From Clostridia bacterium (GTDB lineage Bacteria; Bacillota; Clostridia; Oscillospirales; Oscillospiraceae): 15,957 nt of DNA. The notes below the pieces were generated by a model, which saw only the letters and a list, made by a program, of their open reading frames with translations, searched no databases and had not been told where the DNA came from. The DNA lies in contig JAGKTU010000050.1 of NCBI GenBank assembly GCA_021153265.1, positions 1 through 15,957 on the forward strand, written 5' to 3'. Every line of letters starts with the position of its first letter. Position 1 is the first letter of the stretch. Both the position numbers and the translations under genes were made by a program. Of this stretch, positions 1 to 8,150 are shown piece by piece.

Positions 1-139
1 TTTGGATCAACTCAAGCGCGGAAAGCTGAAGAAAATCCTTTTCTGCGGAACCGGCGCCCTGCTCTCCCCCACCTCCACCCAGCAGGGTTTGCCCATCCCC
101 GGCGTCTGCCATGCCGTTTGCATCACAGGAGGGTCTTGA
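1..139 (+). CDS. spoVAD: Stage V sporulation protein AD, 3' end only
   Basis: The last 45 codons of a gene entering from the left are open in frame 2 and stop at TGA 137-139. The translated tail contains KILFCGTGALLSPTS followed by QQG and IPG-x-CHAV, which matches the conserved C-terminus of SpoVAD (a thiolase-fold protein). SpoVAD binds dipicolinic acid and, with the other SpoVA proteins at the forespore inner membrane, supports its uptake during sporulation and release at germination. The identity is backed by the next gene, spoVAE, which starts one base after this stop. The start, the promoter and the dipicolinate-binding part lie outside the window. In Bacillus the operon is sigma-G dependent; that cannot be tested here. 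Confidence 0.9.
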   Translation, partial: LDQLKRGKLKKILFCGTGALLSPTSTQQGLPIPGVCHAVCITGGS

Positions 140-140
140 C

Positions 141-497
141 ATGGACTATTTGAAGGCATTTTTGATTGGGGGCGCACTTTGCGTCATCGCCCAGATCGTC
201 ATTGACAAAACCAAACTCACCCCAGCCCGTATCTTGGTCAGCTATGTGGTCATTGGCGTGTTCTTAGGTGCCATCGGCATCTACAAACCCTTTCTGGAAT
301 TCGCCGGTGCAGGCGCATCCGTTCCCTTGACCGGCTTCGGCGCCAACCTTGCCAAAGGTGTGAAAGAAGCGGTAGACAAGCAGGGATTTCTCGGCATTTT
401 TACAGGTGGGTTAAAAAACTGTGCCGCGGGCATCACCGTCGCCATCGTCTCCGGCCTGCTCGCCAGTCTGATCTTTAAAGACAAGGATAAATCCTGA
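141..497 (+). CDS. spoVAE: Stage V sporulation protein AE (SpoVAE/SpoVAEB type)
   Basis: This 118-residue hydrophobic protein starts MDYLKAFLIGGALCVIAQ and carries the family features DKTKLTPARILVSYVV and GFGANLAKGVKEAV. It has three to four membrane segments, roughly residues 4-22, 34-55, 58-75 and 97-113, and ends in a charged KDKDKS tail. It belongs to the SpoVA complex in the forespore inner membrane, which moves Ca-dipicolinate. I chose ATG 141 because AGGAGGG at 127-133 sits seven bases before it. An in-frame ATG at 111 lies inside spoVAD and would put that Shine-Dalgarno inside the gene. The one-base gap to spoVAD implies coupled translation. Length and sequence look normal for the clostridial family. 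Confidence 0.95.
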   Translation: MDYLKAFLIGGALCVIAQIVIDKTKLTPARILVSYVVIGVFLGAIGIYKPFLEFAGAGASVPLTGFGANLAKGVKEAVDKQGFLGIFTGGLKNCAAGITVAIVSGLLASLIFKDKDKS

Positions 498-514
498 AAA
501 CCTGGGCAAACTAC

Positions 515-535
515 TTTAGCGGTCAAACCGCAAAA
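515..535 (+). other. Small hairpin between spoVAE and the Asn/Gln-rich gene
   Basis: GCGGT (519-523), a CAA loop and ACCGC (527-531) form a perfect 5-bp stem, extendable by TTT/AAA across one bulged A. No U-run follows, so it is not a normal intrinsic terminator. It could act as a processing or stability element that lets the downstream mini-gene be expressed at a different level from spoVA. That role is inference. Confidence 0.3.
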
Positions 536-556
536 CAAAAATCGGAGGATCTATTT

Positions 557-682
557 ATGAATAACCAGAACCAGAACCGTAACCAGAATTCCAACCAGAA
601 CCAGAACCAGAACCAGAACCGCAGCCAGAACTCCAACCAGAATCAGAACCAGAACTCCAACCAGAACCGCAACTGCCGCTAA
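557..682 (+). CDS. 41-residue Asn/Gln-rich mini-protein, possibly spore-associated
   Basis: ATG 557 follows a good Shine-Dalgarno (GGAGG, 544-548), and the frame runs to TAA 680-682. Of 41 residues, 19 are Asn, 12 Gln, 4 Arg and 4 Ser, plus the initiator Met and one Cys at position 40. From residue 3 to 39 every odd position is Asn except Ser23, while even positions are Gln, Arg, Ser or, at the end, Cys. As an extended strand it would show one all-Asn face and one Gln/Arg/Ser face, with a net charge of about +4. It lies 59 bases behind spoVAE and before the operon's terminator, so it is probably co-transcribed in the forespore. I know no named family for it. The Asn/Gln richness recalls gamma-type small acid-soluble spore proteins, but their repeat is not present. 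Function unknown; a spore matrix, storage or coat role is only a guess. Confidence 0.75.
   Translation: MNNQNQNRNQNSNQNQNQNQNRSQNSNQNQNQNSNQNRNCR
560..673 (+). repeat. Degenerate AACCAG hexamer array inside the mini-gene
   Basis: The coding DNA is built from AACCAG hexamers (Asn-Gln), interrupted by CGT/CGC (Arg), TCC/AGC (Ser) and occasional AAT. Nearly every Asn is AAC and every Gln is CAG. Such an array should expand and contract easily by slippage, so the protein length may differ between strains. Confidence 0.8.
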
Positions 683-683
683 C

Positions 684-716
684 AAAAATGCACCCTCGTG
701 TGAGGGTGCATTTTTT
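684..716. terminator. Bidirectional intrinsic terminator between the spoVA end and addA
   Basis: TGCACCCTC (689-697), a GTGT loop (698-701) and GAGGGTGCA (702-710) form a perfect 9-bp GC-rich stem. It is flanked by A5 (684-688) and T6 (711-716), so it works from either strand. It closes the plus-strand spoVA transcript and the minus-strand addA transcript. The addA stop codon (715-717) lies in the T-run itself. Confidence 0.93.
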
Positions 717-3700
717 ACACAATCGATACAAACCGATTCAGCCGGAAGAAATACAGATACTGTGCCTTTATCGTTTGCTCATAGATCTGCGCAAGCGCAT
801 TGGCATAGGTCTGCACCTGCGCCCGGTAACGTTCCACCACATCGGGTAGGGTTTCCTCTGTCACATAGTCGGTCTTAAAATCGATGACCGTAATACCATC
901 GTCCTCCAGCATGGCGCAGTCCACAACGCCCTGCAGCAGCACCTGCTCCCCATCCAATCCGTCGCCGTATCCGGCTGCATCATCCAGAATTGAGAACTTA
1001 AACTCCCGGATGTGGTCCACACCACCCCGGAGTTTCCTGCCAATGCTGCTGTCAAAGAACGCAGCAATTGCGTCGCAATTGGCCATTTGTCCCTGCTGCT
1101 GCGTCAGGAATCCCCGTTCCACCAGCCGCGCAACTTCCCTGCTCACCGCATCCCGATTTTCGCAGTTTTCGTAGCAGATGTACTGCATCACCGCATGAAT
1201 GGCGTTTCCGTATTCCTTACCCTGCGGCACATCTGCCAGAAACTTCGGCTTGCGCCAGTTTCGCACAGGAAGTTTCGGCTCTTTCGCCTGCTCGGCAGCT
1301 TCCGCATCCTTCTGCCGCCCCTTTCGCTGTGTAGCAGTCTGCTTGGATGGCGTCCGGGTTGCCGCCTTGTGGGGGTAAGCAAAGCCAAGTGCTGCCTCCA
1401 TTGTTTCCAGCGCACCCTCCGGCATATTCCGTATCTGTTCCAATTCCCCAATGACTCCGGTCACCACCGGCGCCTCGCTGACGGTGATCTTCCACGGATA
1501 CTCGGAAATTACCGTCTGCGCCGGCTTTCCGCCGATATGGAACAGTTCTCCGGCCTCCGTCCGATGCATTGCCGTCAGAAGCACCCATTCACCGGGACAA
1601 ACCACATCCCGACACAGAAGCTTGCCGTTATCAAAGTCCATCCGCAAGGCGATATCTTTCAGATCGCCCTCCAGATTTCGCGCTGCATAGGTCATCACTA
1701 GACGGTCTCTCGCCCGGGTCATTGCCACATACAGGACTCTCAGTTCCTCCGACAGGCTCTCAGCAGTCATTTTTGCCGCAATGGCCCGCTTAGATTGGGT
1801 CGGATATCGGGTACGGCTGCTGCGGTCGGCCACGTGCAGACCCAAGCCAAGTTCCTTATCGCACAAGATCTGTGCCCGGGTGCTTTCCCGGTTGAACTCT
1901 CTGGAAAGTCCCGCCAGAAAGACCACCGGGAATTCCAAGCCCTTGGATTTGTGGATGCTCATGATGGTCACACAACCGGCACTGCCGGCACCTGCGGTGA
2001 TCAATCCTTTTTCCTCCAAGGCATCCAGATGTTCTAAGAATTGTCCCAAATCTCTGGGGATTCCCGCCTCAAAATCAGCCGCCAACTGATAGAAAGTCAG
2101 CAGATTGCCGCTTCTGGTCTCTCCATCCTCCATAGCAGCGCAGATGCTGTCCAGCCTTGTCAAGTGGAAACATTGTTCCAGCAGCTCCGTAAGGCGGCAC
2201 ATCCGGGCCGTCCGGCGAAGCCGATCCAGCACCTCCAGAAATGCCTCAGCCTTTTCACAGCCGGATGCCTTCAGCGCATCAAACACCGCCATATTCCGTC
2301 TGTTTGCCCGAATGCAAGCCAGATCATCGGCGGTAAATCCAAAAATCGGACTTGCCAATACACTGATCAGCGGTATATCCAGTCTGGGATTGGCAATCGT
2401 CTGCAGAAGTGAGCGAAGAATGGCGATCTCCATGCTTTTCAGCAGATCCTTGCCGCCCCCGGCCGCACAGCGAATTCCCTGCTTTGCCAGCGCCTGCTGG
2501 AAGTGTGCGCCTACAGAACCGGGAGAACGCAGCAGGATCACGATATCCTCTGCCGTCACCGGACGCATCCCTTCCGCACACCGCACCAGACACCCTTCAT
2601 CCAGCATCTGCCGGATCCGCGCTGCCACAAAGGCCGCTTCTTCCTCGTAGGTATCCTCCCGGATCTGCAGAGCATGGAGCTCTACGCCCGGCTCTCCCAG
2701 CGCACCATGGGGAACACCCTCCCGGAGGGCCTCCGCCTCACCATAGTTGAGGCCGCCAACTTTTTGGCTCATACAGGTTGCAAACACATCGTTAACCGCT
2801 TCGATGACCTCTGCTCCGGAGCGAAAATTGTGGCTGAGGAGCACTTTCCTGCCCTGCCCGGCCTCGGCATCCTCTGCCGCCACATACCGCTGATACTTTT
2901 CCAGAAAGATTCCCGGATCCGCCAGCCGGAACTGATAAATAGACTGTTTTACGTCACCGACCATAAAGCAATTGTTCCGTTTCCCGGTCAATGCAGAGAA
3001 GATCGCATCCTGCACGCCATTGGAGTCCTGATATTCATCCACCATGATCTCCCGGAACCGACTGCCGATTTCCGCTGCGGCAGCGGTTGGTCCGCTTCGA
3101 TGCTTTCCCAGCAGAAGATCCAAGGTCATGTGCTCCAGATCACCGAAATCAACGCACCTTCTGCTGCGCTTCGCCTTGGTATACGCCCGATCAAAGGCTC
3201 TTACCAGTCGGATGATGCCTTCGGCGCCTTCGGCAGACTCAGCCAAATCCTGCAAAACCCGGGCTGAATCATCTGTAAAGCTGTGGAGTTGTTTTTCCAG
3301 ACCCTTTTTACAGGCATTTCTTGCCGCTTTGATCCGCTCCACCAACTCCGGGTCGTCGCATTTCCTGGGAAATGTCAGCCGCCCATAATCCAGATTCTTA
3401 TTTTTGACAATATCGTCCCAGGTTTCGCTGCCATGCAGCCGTTCAAGCTGCTCCAGAGTCTGTTTCAGGTTGACCACAGGCTTTTCCAGCCCCGGGCAGG
3501 CCAGCGCATCCTCTACGCACCGGCGCAGAACAACGATCTGATCGTCCAGATACCCTCTAAGTTCCTCAACCAGATACCGACCCCAAAGGGTCTGGGCGGC
3601 ATCGGTCACACACTCCACATCCACAGCACGTAAACAGCTCTCCATCCACCCATCCGGGTCCAAATGGCACCTTGCGCTGTCGTAGACTTTTTCCAGAATC

Positions 3701-4224
3701 TCCGGCACCAGCCGGTCATCTCTTCCAAGGCCCTGTGTATCCACAAACGCCCGGAACGTAAGATCCTCCCCTGCATTCCGGTATGCCTCATCCAGGATTT
3801 CCTGCATGACTACGTTGCGAATCTCCCGACACTCATTTTCGTCAGCCACACGGAAATCCGCCGCCAAGTCAAGCCGATAGGCGTATTCTCTCAGAATATC
3901 ACCGCAAAAACCATGAACTGTGGAGATTTTCGTCAAAAACAGCCTTTGCATCTGCTTTTGCAGATGCTTGTTGTCAGGCTCTTGCGCGATCCGCTCCGAC
4001 AGTTTCGCCGCGATCTTTCCCCGCAGTTCGGAGGCTGCCGCTTTTGTATAGGTAATGATCAGAAATTCATCCAAATTGGCAGGATCGGTCGGGTCGGTCA
4101 GATATTTCATCAGCCGATCCACCAGAACCTTGGTCTTACCGGAACCTGCAGCCGCGCTGACCAGCAGCATGCCCCCCCGGTCGTTGACTGCCTGTGCCTG
4201 TTGGGGGGTCAGTTTATCCGCCAT
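715..4224 (-). CDS. addA: ATP-dependent helicase/nuclease subunit A
   Basis: This 1169-residue protein is the helicase and 3'-strand nuclease subunit of AddAB, the Bacillota counterpart of RecBCD. AddAB resects double-strand ends and loads RecA for recombinational repair. Visible UvrD-type motifs are Walker A AAAGSGKT (24-31), motif Ia ITYTKAAASELR (57-68), DEYQD (396-400), GDVKQSIYQFR (423-433), then SIHKSKGLEFPVVFL and VLYVAMTRARDRL. The C-terminal PD-(D/E)XK nuclease shows YGNAIHAVMQ, GVVD (D1102), VIDFKTD (D1115, K1117) and QVQTY (near 1136-1140). All catalytic residues are present, and length is slightly below the Bacillus protein. A basic low-complexity linker precedes the nuclease. ATG 4222-4224 follows AAAGGAG and overlaps the end of addB by 11 bases, so translation is probably coupled. 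Confidence 0.96.
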   Translation of the reverse strand: MADKLTPQQAQAVNDRGGMLLVSAAAGSGKTKVLVDRLMKYLTDPTDPANLDEFLIITYTKAAASELRGKIAAKLSERIAQEPDNKHLQKQMQRLFLTKISTVHGFCGDILREYAYRLDLAADFRVADENECREIRNVVMQEILDEAYRNAGEDLTFRAFVDTQGLGRDDRLVPEILEKVYDSARCHLDPDGWMESCLRAVDVECVTDAAQTLWGRYLVEELRGYLDDQIVVLRRCVEDALACPGLEKPVVNLKQTLEQLERLHGSETWDDIVKNKNLDYGRLTFPRKCDDPELVERIKAARNACKKGLEKQLHSFTDDSARVLQDLAESAEGAEGIIRLVRAFDRAYTKAKRSRRCVDFGDLEHMTLDLLLGKHRSGPTAAAAEIGSRFREIMVDEYQDSNGVQDAIFSALTGKRNNCFMVGDVKQSIYQFRLADPGIFLEKYQRYVAAEDAEAGQGRKVLLSHNFRSGAEVIEAVNDVFATCMSQKVGGLNYGEAEALREGVPHGALGEPGVELHALQIREDTYEEEAAFVAARIRQMLDEGCLVRCAEGMRPVTAEDIVILLRSPGSVGAHFQQALAKQGIRCAAGGGKDLLKSMEIAILRSLLQTIANPRLDIPLISVLASPIFGFTADDLACIRANRRNMAVFDALKASGCEKAEAFLEVLDRLRRTARMCRLTELLEQCFHLTRLDSICAAMEDGETRSGNLLTFYQLAADFEAGIPRDLGQFLEHLDALEEKGLITAGAGSAGCVTIMSIHKSKGLEFPVVFLAGLSREFNRESTRAQILCDKELGLGLHVADRSSRTRYPTQSKRAIAAKMTAESLSEELRVLYVAMTRARDRLVMTYAARNLEGDLKDIALRMDFDNGKLLCRDVVCPGEWVLLTAMHRTEAGELFHIGGKPAQTVISEYPWKITVSEAPVVTGVIGELEQIRNMPEGALETMEAALGFAYPHKAATRTPSKQTATQRKGRQKDAEAAEQAKEPKLPVRNWRKPKFLADVPQGKEYGNAIHAVMQYICYENCENRDAVSREVARLVERGFLTQQQGQMANCDAIAAFFDSSIGRKLRGGVDHIREFKFSILDDAAGYGDGLDGEQVLLQGVVDCAMLEDDGITVIDFKTDYVTEETLPDVVERYRAQVQTYANALAQIYEQTIKAQYLYFFRLNRFVSIV

Positions 4225-7200
4225 TGGTCTTCAGCTCCTTTCCGATCTCCTCCCAGAATTTCTGGGCGTTCATTGCCTTGTAATTTCGTCTGCCTTTCAC
4301 ATCCTCCTTATGGCAGATGCTGCCATAAGGGCACCATGCGCAGGCATCGTGCGCCGTTCCCCGGGTGTAGGGGTTTGGTGTTACATTTCCCGATGCGATA
4401 TCCTCCACCATCCGGGCGAGATAGCGGAAAATGTAGCTTTCCAGCATTTTTAGCTGTTCCCGATCTGCCAGATCACCGGAAATCGAGCCATCCTTTTTCA
4501 CACTGTAGCACAACCGCGTAGGATTCTGCCCCGGCTCCATAGCCTGCAGCACCGCTTCGTCATGCAAAAGCAAACCTTTACGCTTCCATTCCTTCTGCCG
4601 TGCCTTCTGTGCATCCTCCTCCGACATCCGACCGTCCGAGGACAGATACGGCGCCCTCGCCGGAAAATACTGCACACCGCAGGCAACCGGATGATCTCCC
4701 AGCAGGTCTTCGCCGGTATGCTTCAGCGCAAACATATAAAGCAGCATCTGCAGCCCCACGCCATTGAACACATCGCAGTAGTCAAAATCCTTCCGACCTG
4801 TCTTGTAATCCACCACACGGTAGTAGGTGTTTCCGTTTTCTTCCCACGTGTCAACCCGGTCAATAAAGCCCCGAAGCACCGCATTCATGCTTCCGTTATC
4901 AATGGGAATCGGAGGCAAACCATCCTGACCGCCAAAATTCACTTCAAAATCCTTAGGCGCAAACAGTGCGTCCTTCAGTTCCAGCCACAGCTCGCGGACG
5001 ACCATATCCAGTTCTTCCGTATTGCGCTGGAACAGATATTGCAGACGATCCGAATCCAGTTGGGAAAAATGCTCCTTAGCATAGGTTTCAGAGAACCCGT
5101 GAGCAATTTCCATAGTCTCCTCCAGCGACACCTTGGAGAAACCGCCCCGATCCCGTATGGTCCGGGCAGTATTCTCCAGAACCGCATGGACATAGGTGCC
5201 GAATTCCGCCGGATCAACGGTGGCTTCCTTCCTTTCCTTTGCTCTCAGGCCGTATTGCAGGAAGTAGGACAAGCGGCACTCCGCCTGCCGGTCGATCTGG
5301 GAAGCAGAGAGGTTCAGGGTATCGCCATAGAGTTTTTTCACATGCTCAGGCTTCACCTCACCCAAGGCATACCCGCGCCGATTCACGATTGTTTCGTACG
5401 CATCCGTCAAACCCAGCCGCGCCGCCTGTTCCTTCCGGGAGAATCGGGCCAAATACGCCGCCGCTTCCATCTCATCTGCCCCGGCAAAGCCCATGTCGCA
5501 ACGCAGTTCCTGCGCACATCCTGCCATATCGCAAAGCCGCCGGTATACAAAGGAGGGCTGCTCTCCGGAGCAATAGACGCTGATCGTCTCCTGCGCACCG
5601 CAGAATACGCCGTAGATTTCCGCAAACTCCGCCTGAATACCCTCCATGCTGCCGCCGGTCAGCGGAATACCCATCTGCCGCAGCGCCACACGCTCCTGAT
5701 CCGTCAGCACGCCTGCCGATCCGGTGTAGCCCGGAAGATTTCCTTCTTCCGCTCCCAGAATGATCAGATGTTTCTGCTTATGGCAGCGCATAGCGCTCAC
5801 CGGACCCATCTGCACTGCATCCAGAACCGGCGGGATAGTGCCAACATCATACTGGCTCAGCAGCAGCCGCAGCAGCCTTACAAAATGTTCCGTCTCCCAG
5901 GCAGTCTCGCCCAGAACATCGTCCATTTGCTCCAATGCGCACAGCAATATCTCCCAAAGCTGATTGAGAATCTGCGCGCTGCGGTTATCTCCGGCCGCAT
6001 CCAGTTCCTGGGCCAGTTCTGCCAATCGTCTTTCCAGTTCCAGGTTCACAAGGAAACCGTACAGCGCGAGCACATGCTCATGCAGATTCTTGGCATCTGC
6101 CAAACCCTTTCGAAGTTTTTCCAGTGGAACCAAGGCCGCCGTTCTGCCTTCATTCAGCCGGACAAGCTGCTGATCGGTTTCCTGCCGCCAAATTCCACTT
6201 AGCCCCTCAGGATGATTTTTCCATTCTTCCAGCCATTTTTTGCCGTGAATGGCCCAAACCACCGCATAGTTTTCCACTTCATCACAAAGATCCTGTGATA
6301 GCGGCGACAGAGCTGAGCGCAGATAACGCAACGTATTTTTCTGTTCGAATCCACACAGCGCCGCCTCCAAACCATTCAGCACCGTGGCAACCACACTCTT
6401 TTGCAGGATCTCTTCTGTACCGGATTGATACACAGGGATCCCCATGCGGCCAAAAACCAGCCGCACCAAGCTCTGATACACCGCCATATCGGTGCAAACC
6501 AATGTGATGTCACGATACCTGGCACCGGAGCGAACCTTCTGCTGGATCTCGCAGGCAGCGCCCAAGCACTCCTGATAGGCAGAATCCCCCCGGTAGAGCT
6601 GCAGGCAGTCTTTTGCCTGTCCTTTTCGGACCGCGCCTTGGAAAAGCCCCTCCCGCACCGCCGCCAACAGAGATTCTTCGGAGGAAACATACCGGATTTC
6701 CACTTCCACACCGGCATTTTGCGCCCGTTTCCAAATCTCCCGGGCAGTAGCTGCTGCCTTTTCAAAGGCCAGCAGAGACGACTCCATCCGGTCGCAGTTT
6801 AAGCTCACCGTCACATCGGGGCTCACCCGGATCAAGTGTTCCAAAATCGCCAGATGCTGCCGCGTAAAATCCGGAAAACCGTCTATGTAAAAGGTGTGCG
6901 TTTCTGCGAAACCGCCTTCCTCCAACTGCTCAAGCAACTGTGTCTCCTGATCACGGGGGTCCCGCTTACCCCGGCTGCAAATGGCGTCATAGCCTTCCAG
7001 CAGCAGTGCCAGTTCTTCCAACTTCTGGGCAAAGCCACCCTCCGTCCCGGCGGACGCCGCCATCAAATCCTCGGATGTGATGCAGCAGCGCTTGAATTCA
7101 TCCACCGCATCGATCAGTCCCGTTAAGAACTCCGGCTTTGTCTCCACCGCGGCGTAGGCCTTCAGTCTGCTGGTCAGATTCCGGGCAGCAGCCGCCATTG

Positions 7201-7474
7201 CCACAACCCGTCCGCCCGCATCCAGCGATTCCATTGCTGCCGCGCCCATCTGATCCGCCACCCGGCGGGCCAGTCTTGTAAAGGACAGCACCTCCGCATA
7301 CCGGCTGGCGGTATTTCCGGCAGCAGCGCAAAGTTGCCTCTCCATCTCATGACTGATCAGTTCCGGCACGATCAAAATTCTGCCGCCGCGTCTGTGTTTC
7401 ACATCATCGGCCACCCGACTCAAAATCTCAGTACGGTTCGCCGTCCAGTCTTTACCCAACAGTAAATGCAGCAC
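4214..7474 (-). CDS. addB: ATP-dependent helicase/nuclease subunit B
   Basis: This 1086-residue partner of AddA carries a degenerate helicase fold and the second nuclease of the complex. The nuclease shows GTYVHAVLENT (H763), GFIDRVD (D872, D875) and VVDYKTG (D889, K891). Four cysteines for the known 4Fe-4S staple are present: C733 in QAECRLSYFLQYGL, then C1045, C1048 and C1054 with C-x2-C-x5-C spacing. The N-terminus (LIVPELISHEMERQL, LSFTRLARRV) also fits AddB. The nucleotide-binding loop does not: where Bacillus AddB has GRSGSGKT, this protein has GKDWTANRT, with no GKT. The start is GTG 7472-7474, preceded by AAAGGGGGGA at a proper distance; the next Met codons lie too far inside. spoIIR ends 64 bases upstream, and no convincing terminator lies in the gap. 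Confidence 0.96.
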   Translation of the reverse strand: MLHLLLGKDWTANRTEILSRVADDVKHRRGGRILIVPELISHEMERQLCAAAGNTASRYAEVLSFTRLARRVADQMGAAAMESLDAGGRVVAMAAAARNLTSRLKAYAAVETKPEFLTGLIDAVDEFKRCCITSEDLMAASAGTEGGFAQKLEELALLLEGYDAICSRGKRDPRDQETQLLEQLEEGGFAETHTFYIDGFPDFTRQHLAILEHLIRVSPDVTVSLNCDRMESSLLAFEKAAATAREIWKRAQNAGVEVEIRYVSSEESLLAAVREGLFQGAVRKGQAKDCLQLYRGDSAYQECLGAACEIQQKVRSGARYRDITLVCTDMAVYQSLVRLVFGRMGIPVYQSGTEEILQKSVVATVLNGLEAALCGFEQKNTLRYLRSALSPLSQDLCDEVENYAVVWAIHGKKWLEEWKNHPEGLSGIWRQETDQQLVRLNEGRTAALVPLEKLRKGLADAKNLHEHVLALYGFLVNLELERRLAELAQELDAAGDNRSAQILNQLWEILLCALEQMDDVLGETAWETEHFVRLLRLLLSQYDVGTIPPVLDAVQMGPVSAMRCHKQKHLIILGAEEGNLPGYTGSAGVLTDQERVALRQMGIPLTGGSMEGIQAEFAEIYGVFCGAQETISVYCSGEQPSFVYRRLCDMAGCAQELRCDMGFAGADEMEAAAYLARFSRKEQAARLGLTDAYETIVNRRGYALGEVKPEHVKKLYGDTLNLSASQIDRQAECRLSYFLQYGLRAKERKEATVDPAEFGTYVHAVLENTARTIRDRGGFSKVSLEETMEIAHGFSETYAKEHFSQLDSDRLQYLFQRNTEELDMVVRELWLELKDALFAPKDFEVNFGGQDGLPPIPIDNGSMNAVLRGFIDRVDTWEENGNTYYRVVDYKTGRKDFDYCDVFNGVGLQMLLYMFALKHTGEDLLGDHPVACGVQYFPARAPYLSSDGRMSEEDAQKARQKEWKRKGLLLHDEAVLQAMEPGQNPTRLCYSVKKDGSISGDLADREQLKMLESYIFRYLARMVEDIASGNVTPNPYTRGTAHDACAWCPYGSICHKEDVKGRRNYKAMNAQKFWEEIGKELKTNGG

Positions 7475-7538
7475 GGAGATCCCCCCTTTCTCTATATCGA
7501 TAGTCTATCACAAAATCCGTCCAAAAAACAGGGTACAA

Positions 7539-8150
7539 TTATGGCTTCAACCAGCAAATTTCTATCCGTCCCAAGGTATCCAGTACCCAAAACCGAACTG
7601 CGTACCCTTCTTCCCGGCTCAACGCGCCGGCCAGCGGTTCCGGAAAACCCGCGCCAGCCGCCACAGCGCCAAATCCATCCGCAGTCGCCGGCACACAAAG
7701 TCCCGGAAACACCACGCACCACCAGTTCTGTCCCTCGCCCTCGCCGATTACCACACGCAGAGCCTCATATACCCCCGCCGGCAGCGAAAAGGTGTCGTAG
7801 TCCCGTCTGTCAAACGCCTCCTGTGACAAAGAAACTTCTACCGACGCCTCACAGCCTGCCAATATAAGGGTTTTTTCCGCAATTGCCTTTAGCTGTGGCA
7901 GTTTTTCCTGAATATATTGTTTAGCCCGCTCCGCGTCGGTCACATTTTTCAGTTCCTCCGCCAAGTAATCCACGATGGCATCGCGTACCAGCACCTTTCG
8001 CCATTGATCCTCCCGGGAATCTGAATTTGCCACAACATGCAGTCGGATCAGTTCCTGATTCAGCCGCTGCCGGTCGGCAAGCAATGTGCCGCACCACAAA
8101 AGTCCTGCCAACAATAAACAAACTGCCACCCTTTTGATCGCTTTTTTCAT
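7539..8150 (-). CDS. spoIIR: Stage II sporulation protein R
   Basis: This 203-residue protein starts MKKAIKRVAVCLLL, with an N-terminal membrane segment or signal at about residues 7-25. Family hallmarks are LIRLHVVANSDS (34-45) with REDQ and VRDAIVDYL after it, then LPAGVYEALRVVIGEGEG (123-140) and NWWCVVFPGLC (142-152). SpoIIR is made in the forespore and signals to SpoIIGA in the mother cell, which then cleaves pro-sigma-E. I prefer ATG 8148-8150. In-frame ATGs at 8163-8165 and 8217-8219 would begin inside the preceding hairpin or inside ispE. The Shine-Dalgarno (GGGCGG) is weak and sits in the hairpin's 3' arm. In Bacillus the gene uses sigma-F; I could not find a clear sigma-F promoter in the ispE end or the gap. 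Confidence 0.95.
   Translation of the reverse strand: MKKAIKRVAVCLLLAGLLWCGTLLADRQRLNQELIRLHVVANSDSREDQWRKVLVRDAIVDYLAEELKNVTDAERAKQYIQEKLPQLKAIAEKTLILAGCEASVEVSLSQEAFDRRDYDTFSLPAGVYEALRVVIGEGEGQNWWCVVFPGLCVPATADGFGAVAAGAGFPEPLAGALSREEGYAVRFWVLDTLGRIEICWLKP

Noticed and set aside
560..673. Non-coding satellite or iteron array
   Set aside because: A start codon with a good ribosome site, a single clean frame with a stop and codon-wise substitutions (Arg and Ser for Gln) favour a protein.
4222..4224. Frameshift or broken junction between addB and addA
   Set aside because: The 11-base overlap is a normal coupled arrangement: both proteins are complete and addA has its own ribosome site.
4562..6202. 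Plus-strand open frame of 546 codons opposite addB
   Set aside because: It lies fully antisense to a well supported addB, has no ribosome site at its start, and its translation is low in recognisable motifs and rich in His, Gln and Arg, as expected for the reverse of a GC-moderate gene.
7475..7538. Promoter for addBA in the spoIIR-addB gap
   Set aside because: TTGGAC with TATCGA (16 bases apart) and TATAGA nearby are weak and badly spaced. The small GATAG-T-CTATC palindrome at 7499-7509 is too short to interpret.
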